DNA of 64,000 nucleotides from Marivita sp041725935. Lineage in GTDB: Bacteria > Pseudomonadota > Alphaproteobacteria > Rhodobacterales > Rhodobacteraceae. Below are positions 58,977 to 64,000 of this stretch, piece after piece; the first letter of the stretch is position 1, and every line of letters starts with the position of its first letter. The stretch is taken from positions 11,353 to 75,352 of the forward strand of contig JBGRQD010000018.1 in the NCBI GenBank assembly GCA_041725935.1, read 5' to 3'. The notes below the pieces were generated by a model, which saw only the letters and a program-made list of their open reading frames with translations, was not told where the DNA came from and made no database searches. The position numbers and the translations under genes were made by a program.

Positions 58977-59581
58977 CACGCGTTCAAGAGGAATACCCTG
59001 CCCGCAAAGGGCGCTCCCGCACGGGCACCCTGGCCATCATCGGCGCATTTCTGGTATTGTCGGCAAGTCTCCGACTTGTGACCGAGGCGGGTCAGGTCAT
59101 CGCCAGCGAGGGCATGGCAAGGGAGAAAACAACCGATACTTCCCAAGCAACCTCCATGGATTTGGCGCGCCCAGATAACCTGAGCGCCGCATTTGAGGCG
59201 ATCAAAAACCGCGAGGCGCGGTTGATCGAACGCGAAGCGGAAATCAGCGAACGCGAAGCCACCCTCGCAGCAGCTGAAGACGCGATCGATACTGAATTGG
59301 CCTTGCTTGAAGAGGCCGAAAAAAGCCTGCGTGAAACGATCTCGCGTGCTGCAGAGGCAGCAGAAGACGATCTATCGCAGTTGACCGCAGTATACGCCAA
59401 TATGAAGCCGAAACAGGCTGCAGCGTTATTCGAGCAGATGGACGCGACTTTTGCCGCAGGTTTCTTGGGGAGAATGGCGTCAGACAGTGCCGCGAAGATC
59501 ATGGCAGGCATGACCCCCGAAAAGGCCTACGCGATCAGCGTTGAACTGGCCGGTCGCAATGCAAGCATTCCACTTGACTGA
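58973..59581 (+). CDS. motE: MotE-family flagellar protein
   Basis: A 202-residue protein. N-terminal anchor ('GTLAIIGAFLVLSASLRLV'), then a Glu/Ala-rich coiled coil (about 60-130), then an MgtE-N-like end: 'YANMKPKQAAALFEQMDATF' and 'AKIMAGMTPEKAYAISVELA'. In Sinorhizobium MotE is the chaperone of periplasmic MotC. The start is a TTG overlapping the previous TGA (TTGA). No further flagellar genes follow; the mobile region begins after it. Confidence 0.8.
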   Translation: MTRVQEEYPARKGRSRTGTLAIIGAFLVLSASLRLVTEAGQVIASEGMAREKTTDTSQATSMDLARPDNLSAAFEAIKNREARLIEREAEISEREATLAAAEDAIDTELALLEEAEKSLRETISRAAEAAEDDLSQLTAVYANMKPKQAAALFEQMDATFAAGFLGRMASDSAAKIMAGMTPEKAYAISVELAGRNASIPLD

Positions 59582-60057
59582 TATTTGCGGGAAAAAATGT
59601 GGTTGAGAAAAGACTTGCCAACTGTGCTGTCCGATTTTTTCTTATTGATTCTGGGAACTTTGCTATCCGCGACTGATGAGCAAGGCGATAGCGTGCGATC
59701 CGCACTGGAGCCTAGGGTAATCCCAAATCACATAGTCAACCGTTTCAATATTCCCCCGAAGTGGACAGCGACATTGTAGGGCAGTCAGGCAGGACGCTTA
59801 CGCTTGATCTGGTGCGGATAATGGTCAAAACGCTGCGCCAGCTCGATTAGGACCCTCCCGCCCTTGATCGTCGCTTCCGCCACTTTCGCTCTGAATGCCG
59901 AACTGTGATTTGGGCGCGATCGTCTTTCGTCGATTTTTTCCTTGGTCGCAACATCACGCTGTTTTTAAGCGGATAATCTATCTATTCCAGCTTTCCGCAT
60001 TCCCGGAGGCATTTCTGTGTCGCGGTGCCAAGACAATACGTTGGCATTTCGCGACGG
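59582..60057. other. Disrupted intergenic region after motE
   Basis: A 476-base AT-richer gap between motE and the end of the hybrid kinase. It holds an IS3 orfA remnant (59785-59954) and no intact gene. A 64-codon frame at 59585-59779 has no ribosome site or similarity. Confidence 0.6.
59785..59954 (-). pseudogene. IS3-family transposase OrfA remnant
   Basis: Read on the minus strand the frame ending at the TGA 59787-59785 contains 'NHSSAFRAKVAEATIKGG' and then 'ELAQRFDHYPHQIKRK', the N-terminal helix-turn-helix of IS3-type OrfA (compare the usual 'RR.H.AEFKAKVALEA...LAELA..F.VHP.QI'). It stops early, where 'WK..LL' should follow. The only upstream ATG (59954) is in another frame, so it is frameshifted and truncated. 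No OrfB or terminal repeats seen. Confidence 0.7.
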
Positions 60058-62171
60058 TTAATTGTCCAGAACATGCCTGATCTTCATCGCAAGCTCCGCA
60101 CGACGGTAGGGTTTGTTCAAAAGCGTCACACCGGGATCAAGGCACCCCTGATGCACAATGACTTCTTCAGGATAGCCTGACGTGAACAGGACTCTCAGGT
60201 TTGGTTGTTTTAAGAGCGCCTCATCCACAAGTTGCCGACCATTGATGCCGCCCGGCATCACCACATCGGTGAACAACAAATCAAAGGTCGCACCACCTTC
60301 CAGAATTTCAAGCGCTTCTGCTCCCGAGGCTGCTTCCTTGTAGGTATAGCCAAGGTTATCCAACTCCGATACAACATGGTTCCGGACCATATCGTCATCC
60401 TCGACCACGAGGATGTGTTCTGTTCCCCGGATCATTCGAGGGTCGAGGGCTCCAGCCTGGTGTTGATCATCTTCCTTCTGAGCAGCAGGGAAAAAAAGCA
60501 TAACCGAGGTCCCCTGGCCGGGTTCGGAGTCAACACGCGCGTGACCCCTCGATTGTTTGACAAATCCCCAAACCATGGAAAGGCCAAGTCCAGACCCTTT
60601 TCCCGCTTCTTTTGTCGTAAAAAAGGGCTCAAAAGCCCGCTCGGCGACGTCAGCTGGCATCCCGCAGCCATTGTCGGATACTGAAATCATAACAAAACGA
60701 CCCGCTTGGACATCTTCTGACAGCACCAGGTCATCCGCAGAAAGCCTCACGTTCGAGGCCGTGATGGTCACGCGCCCCCCGTCGGACATGGCATCGCGGG
60801 CATTGATCACAAGATTGATGATTGCGTTATCAAGTTGACCCGGGTCCAACTCGATCGGCCACACATCGTGAGCTGCAGTTATTTCGATTTCGATGTCCTC
60901 GGTGATCGTTCGGCTGATCAGACCATCAAGGTCGCTCAATATCTGTTTGGGATTGAGAAATCTCGGTTCAAGCGCTTGTCGGCGCGCAAAGGACAACAGG
61001 TGGCTTGTCAGTGCTGCGCCTCGTTCTGCGGCTTGTAAAATATATTCGGCCAGTTGCTTGGCTTCTGGGTCTTTGGCGTGGATGTCTGAAAGCGCGTCGG
61101 CGCTGCCAAGGATGATCGTCAGAAGGTTGTTGAAATCGTGAGCAACGCCACCCGTCAACTGCCCCACTGCCTCCAGTTTTTGCGAATGCCGCAACCTTTT
61201 TTCCAACGCGCGAAATTCTGTGACATCAGTGGTTGTGCCAATAATCCGGACCGGCTCACCCAACTCGTCGCGAAGCACTAGAGCCCGGTCCACAACATCA
61301 ATGATACGGCCATCCGCACAAACGAAACGGTACTCGCTCGCCCAGTTGGTTCCATTATTGTCGATGACAGCCTGCAATCCATCAACCACGCGATCAAGAT
61401 CATCGGGGTGGACCCAAGTTTCCCACGCAGTCATGTCATTTTCGAAGGATTTGGGATCATACCCGAATTCATCAAGCAACGTGTCGTTCCACCATATCCG
61501 CCCTGACTTAAGGTCAGCGTCCCATATGAGGTCGTTTGTGGCACGGCTGATAAGTCTGAAGCGCTCTTCACTTACACGCAGAAGATCTGCGCTACGCTCT
61601 GCTTCTTCAGTCCTTGCAGCTTGCAGCATTTCTTCGTCCCGATGCCTTGCGTGGAATTCGACAAACACAACGAAGGCTGCAAAGCTCAACATGTATGCCA
61701 CGATCACCCCTGCGTCTGGCACGGAACCTTGGCTGGCCAGGTCGGCCAAGACAAACGCACCGATTGGCACAGGGCCCAAGCTGACCACACGGCCGATTTC
61801 CCGCTTGTAGAAGCCGAAATTGGTGAATCTGTGGATCAGGACGACCGGGAAGAACCACGAAAGATACGGAACAATCCGGGTAATGTCGGGAGTTGCCGTG
61901 TAAGCAAAAAAGCAGCCAGATTGAGGTAGCACACAAAAAAGACGTTCAGGCCGGCAGTGATAACGCTTGTCGCCATTTCCGGGCGCAATGAAAAAAAGAC
62001 CAGAAATCCACCGACGACGACAGTACACAGGGCGATCGCGAAGGATTCTGGAGGACTGGTTGCGCCAATAGCGATCCCGAAGACCACCCCGAGAAGAGAA
62101 CCGGCGAAAGCCAGTATCAAGGTTATCAGGATCGCTCGCGTAGCCTGTTGCTTCAGGCGGTCAGCGCTCAT
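60058..62171 (-). pseudogene. Hybrid sensor histidine kinase, split by a one-base frameshift
   Basis: The main frame covers a PAS domain ('RATNDLIWDADLKSGRIWWN', followed by a PAC segment), the H-box 'TGGVAHDFNNLLTIILGS' (His codon near 61140), the ATPase boxes 'NAIINLVINARDAMSDGG', 'DNGCGMP' and 'KGSGLGLSMVWGF', and a receiver ('ILVVEDDD', phospho-Asp in 'LLFTDVVMPGG'). The N-terminal membrane part ('AILITLILAFAGSLLGVVFG' and on) is in another frame from ATG 62171. The frames join in an A6 run on the plus strand (61906-61911); one more base would give a continuous product of about 705 residues. Either a real mutation or a sequencing error. Confidence 0.75.
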
Positions 62172-62429
62172 GTTGAAGCCTGTGGGCATGGACTCTTTCA
62201 AGTCGATTCGTCTGATCAGATGCTAAACTTTTTTCAACGCGAACCGACGCTTATAGGCAGGGTATCCAAGTCAGGCATGTAGTTAAACGGATAAACGACG
62301 GAAAATTCAAGGCCTGACGGATTTTGGTGCTCAGATTTTGAAGGCGGCTTGCTGAATGTATCCCATCAAGAGTAGCTGGTCCGCAACGAATTACACGGCC
62401 ACGCCCTGGCCAATTCATTTCATGCCAAC

Positions 62430-62450
62430 GAAAGCAAAAGTCTGCGCAAG
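62430..62450 (+). repeat. 21-bp transposon-end repeat, copy 1
   Basis: Core GAAAGCAAAAGTCTGCGCAA. Related copies lie at 62525-62545 and 62545-62565 in the same orientation. Such repeats at the end of Tn7/Tn402-type elements are transposase-binding sites. Confidence 0.6.
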
Positions 62451-62524
62451 ACATATGCCGCACGGTAGACGATACCCCAAAAACCCATCTATAACAATCA
62501 CTTAAGACGCACAAAAAACAGGCG

Positions 62525-62565
62525 AAAAGCAATGATCTGCGCAAGAAAGTAAAAGTCTGCGCAAA
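62525..62565 (+). repeat. 21-bp transposon-end repeats, copies 2 and 3 in tandem
   Basis: Copy 2 (62525-62545) and copy 3 (62545-62565) share the invariant TCTGCGCAA and AAAG(C/T)AA blocks with copy 1. They begin exactly 20 bases apart, two helical turns. Confidence 0.62.
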
Positions 62566-62601
62566 GCGTTGTCCCGCCTTGTTCGGAAGGGCGTCGCCCA
62601 T

Positions 62602-62629
62602 GAAAAAACCCGCCTCAAAGAGGCGGGCT
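62602..62629 (-). terminator. Rho-independent terminator after tniB
   Basis: Read on the minus strand: CCCGCCTC, loop TTTG, AGGCGGG, then six T. It ends the leftward transcript 32 bases past tniB, so no tniQ follows. Confidence 0.88.
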
Positions 62630-62660
62630 ACTTAGATTTTCTAGTCAGAACAGGTAGGTG

Positions 62661-63626
62661 TCAATCCTGCAGGGCTTTGATGAACGCATCGTCTTTCCTG
62701 TACAGCGTCCTGAAATCTCTATGGGTGAAAGGCGTAGCTACCCAAGAGACTTCAGTCTTGCTGACCCACCACGCTGTGAAGTGATCTCTGACCAGTTTAG
62801 AAGAACCAGCACGCTGTGCCTCCGCGACCGCGAACTTCGTCACAGCTATCAAGAGCCCCCACCGCGATGCCGCAGCTTCCGCCAAGCGATGAAAGAAATC
62901 CTGGCTCATCAGATAGGCGTCTAGGTCGATACCCGCCACCAGAGCATAACTGCCCACAATTTGATGGATGGTTTCGTAATCCTCCGGGAGATTGATATCG
63001 TTGAAGTGAATATGCGTCAGCAGTCGGTGGAGCTGCGGTTCTTCTTTCACATACCCATCCAGTTCGGGCACCCCGGAGAATATCAGCATCAACGGCCAGT
63101 CATGCGACTTCATTAAGGTCTTGAAGGAGTCAAGCACACCAAGGCGGTCTGCCACACTCTTTTCCCGAAAGATATGCTGTGCTTCGTCGAAATGAATCCC
63201 AATGACCCCGGCAAGTTTGGCCTCGCGCACCACGATGTCCCAAATCGCGCTCTGCGTCAGCCTGGCTTTCGGGCTTACAGGATACCCGATGGCCCTGGCA
63301 GTTGCCTTACCAAGATCTTTCCAGGTACCGATGCCTTTCAGCACGCACTCTGCAAACCGCGCTCGCGAACCATCCGGGAGGGCGATGTCGTCTTTGTTGA
63401 ACTGTTGGATCAGAGCACGGATTTCGGTTGTTTTCCCTGTCCCAGAAGGCCCAATCACCAGAAGCCCTTCCGCTTCAAAGCGGCCACCACCGATCAGATG
63501 CCCCAAATGCGTGCTGAACACGCGCGCAAAGTCTGACTTCAGTTTCGCGGCGCGGGCCAGGCGATAAATTCGGCTTCCGGTATTCGCGGCTGCATCCCTA
63601 AACGCATCGATAACGAATTCGCTCAT
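62661..63626 (-). CDS. tniB: TniB-family AAA+ ATPase of a transposon
   Basis: A 321-residue AAA+ ATPase. Walker A is 'GPSGTGKTT' (residues 59-67), Walker B 'IGIHFDEAQH' (D148, E149), and the later 'LIFSGVPELDGYVKEEPQLH' holds the sensor segment. TniB (TnsC-like) proteins activate the DDE transposase TniA and choose the target. The family usually lies between tniA and tniQ; here a terminator follows directly. ATGA overlap with the small gene before it. Confidence 0.87.
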   Translation of the reverse strand: MSEFVIDAFRDAAANTGSRIYRLARAAKLKSDFARVFSTHLGHLIGGGRFEAEGLLVIGPSGTGKTTEIRALIQQFNKDDIALPDGSRARFAECVLKGIGTWKDLGKATARAIGYPVSPKARLTQSAIWDIVVREAKLAGVIGIHFDEAQHIFREKSVADRLGVLDSFKTLMKSHDWPLMLIFSGVPELDGYVKEEPQLHRLLTHIHFNDINLPEDYETIHQIVGSYALVAGIDLDAYLMSQDFFHRLAEAAASRWGLLIAVTKFAVAEAQRAGSSKLVRDHFTAWWVSKTEVSWVATPFTHRDFRTLYRKDDAFIKALQD

Positions 63627-63937
63627 AGCTTACTCTCCGTGATGGGGCTGAACATGGGTTGCGTTGTGGAGGCCCGATCATTGGAGTGGTCGGATATCGG
63701 TGGCTCTTTGGGGTCATCGGAAGAAACTTCCGCCACAGAATTCGATGGCGGCTCTACCGTCTCTGGAGAGACCCAGTGTTGCTCCATGTGATCGCCACAA
63801 TCCATAACGCCACCCGGCGGTGTTGTTGCCATCGACCGGTACATCGGAGCGAGTTCAACATTGGCCATTTTGGCAGCTTCTTGCCTGAGTTTATCAATTC
63901 GAGCGTAAGAAGAGGGAAGGTCAGGTAATCCCCCCAT
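63623..63937 (-). CDS. Small unknown protein upstream of tniB
   Basis: A frame of up to 104 residues whose TGA overlaps the tniB ATG. It is rich in Ser, Pro and acidic residues ('VSPETVEPPSNSVAEVSSDD') and looks disordered. No ribosome site is seen before ATG 63937; an inner ATG at 63865 ('MANVELAPMYRS') is an alternative. I do not recognise it. It may be an accessory gene of the element or a shifted tail of tniA. The codon preceding the frame is a TAA at 63962-63964 region, so it is not continuous with the upstream frame. Confidence 0.5.
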   Translation of the reverse strand: MGGLPDLPSSYARIDKLRQEAAKMANVELAPMYRSMATTPPGGVMDCGDHMEQHWVSPETVEPPSNSVAEVSSDDPKEPPISDHSNDRASTTQPMFSPITESKL

Positions 63938-63961
63938 TTTTGCGGGGGCTTGGTCGTAGAA

Positions 63962-64000
63962 TTACGCGGCCATCTTCAGTTTCTGTGCAGGTGTCATCCC
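63962..64000 (-). CDS. C-terminal end of a gene that continues outside the window
   Basis: An open frame from the window edge to the TAA at 63964-63962, 12 residues ending 'MTPAQKLKMAA'. By position this would be the end of tniA, the DDE transposase expected before tniB. Twelve residues cannot prove it; it could also be an unrelated or chance frame. Confidence 0.3.
   Translation of the reverse strand, partial: GMTPAQKLKMAA

Larger units (their letters stand above)
62172..62660. other. Transposon end region, no gene
   Basis: A 489-base AT-rich gap between the kinase and tniB. It contains three copies of a 21-bp direct repeat and the tniB terminator. No open frame with support. The exact element terminus is not clear; candidate TGT starts are at about 62278 and 62357. 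Confidence 0.55.

Noticed and set aside
59585..59779. A 64-codon frame after motE
   Set aside because: No ribosome site, no similarity, and AT-rich disturbed sequence next to an IS remnant.
1..64000. tRNA, rRNA, CRISPR arrays or known riboswitches
   Set aside because: I looked for cloverleaf T-arm sequences, regularly spaced repeats and conserved leader motifs on both strands and saw none. A covariance-model search would be decisive.

Overview
The window looks like chromosomal DNA of a high-GC marine alphaproteobacterium of the order Rhodobacterales (Roseobacter group or close relatives). The evidence is an RpoE-ChrR singlet-oxygen locus laid out as in Rhodobacter sphaeroides, a MotE-type flagellar cluster with a CtrA-like site, a glycine-betaine-type demethylation cluster with paired FAD-GcvT oxidoreductases, small families typical of the group (DUF6356, DUF3775, DUF4399), and short intergenic repeats. 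I see no rRNA, tRNA or CRISPR array.

Layout. 1-2384: end of pyrF, a NUDIX hydrolase, DNA polymerase IV and a DUF3775 protein. 2445-8458: the oxidative-stress module. rpoE-chrR runs rightward and a five-gene operon (flavin amine oxidase, DUF1365, MFS, DUF3833, SDR) runs leftward; each has its own RpoE-type promoter in the shared gap. 8515-14273: pyruvate dehydrogenase operon aceE-aceF-lpdA (transcribed leftward), preceded by two copies of one palindrome. 14596-24005: housekeeping and redox genes (class II amidotransferase, exonuclease III, LysR regulator, DUF4399, PfpI, FadH, a BaiN-like flavoprotein, MscS channel, HNH protein). 24098-33213: envelope OmpA/BON protein, ubiA, rsmE, gshA/ggt (glutathione synthesis and breakdown) and an STAS/HATPase partner-switching pair. 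33306-35035: thiolase, free-Met-sulfoxide reductase and a 24-residue membrane peptide. 35243-43432: an AT-richer phage-like gene, then an XRE-cupin regulator heading a cluster of GFA protein, LysE exporter, two FAD-GcvT oxidoreductases and a homocysteine methyltransferase. This reads as stepwise N-demethylation of a methylated glycine or related amine, feeding methyl groups to methionine and folate. 43476-54761: RluA, aldehyde dehydrogenase, peroxiredoxin, OmpA, AhpD-like, GNAT, CinA-like, SfsA, Map, a papain-like protein, HisC, a TyrA-type dehydrogenase and an extensin-like peptidase. 54764-59581: flagellar genes fliP-fliN-fliH-fliF (leftward) and fliL-hypothetical-motE (rightward).

59582-64000 is a disturbed, mobile-element-rich end: an IS3 orfA remnant, a hybrid histidine kinase split by a one-base frameshift in a homopolymer, and the end of a Tn7/Tn402-like transposon with tniB, no tniQ, and 21-bp direct repeats that look like transposase-binding sites.

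The observations I would check first are the paired RpoE promoters; the twin GTTTA-N4-TAAAC sites before aceE; the 31-bp inverted repeats around the second demethylase; the Asp-to-Glu change in the first demethylase's folate domain; and the TniB element with its repeat array.
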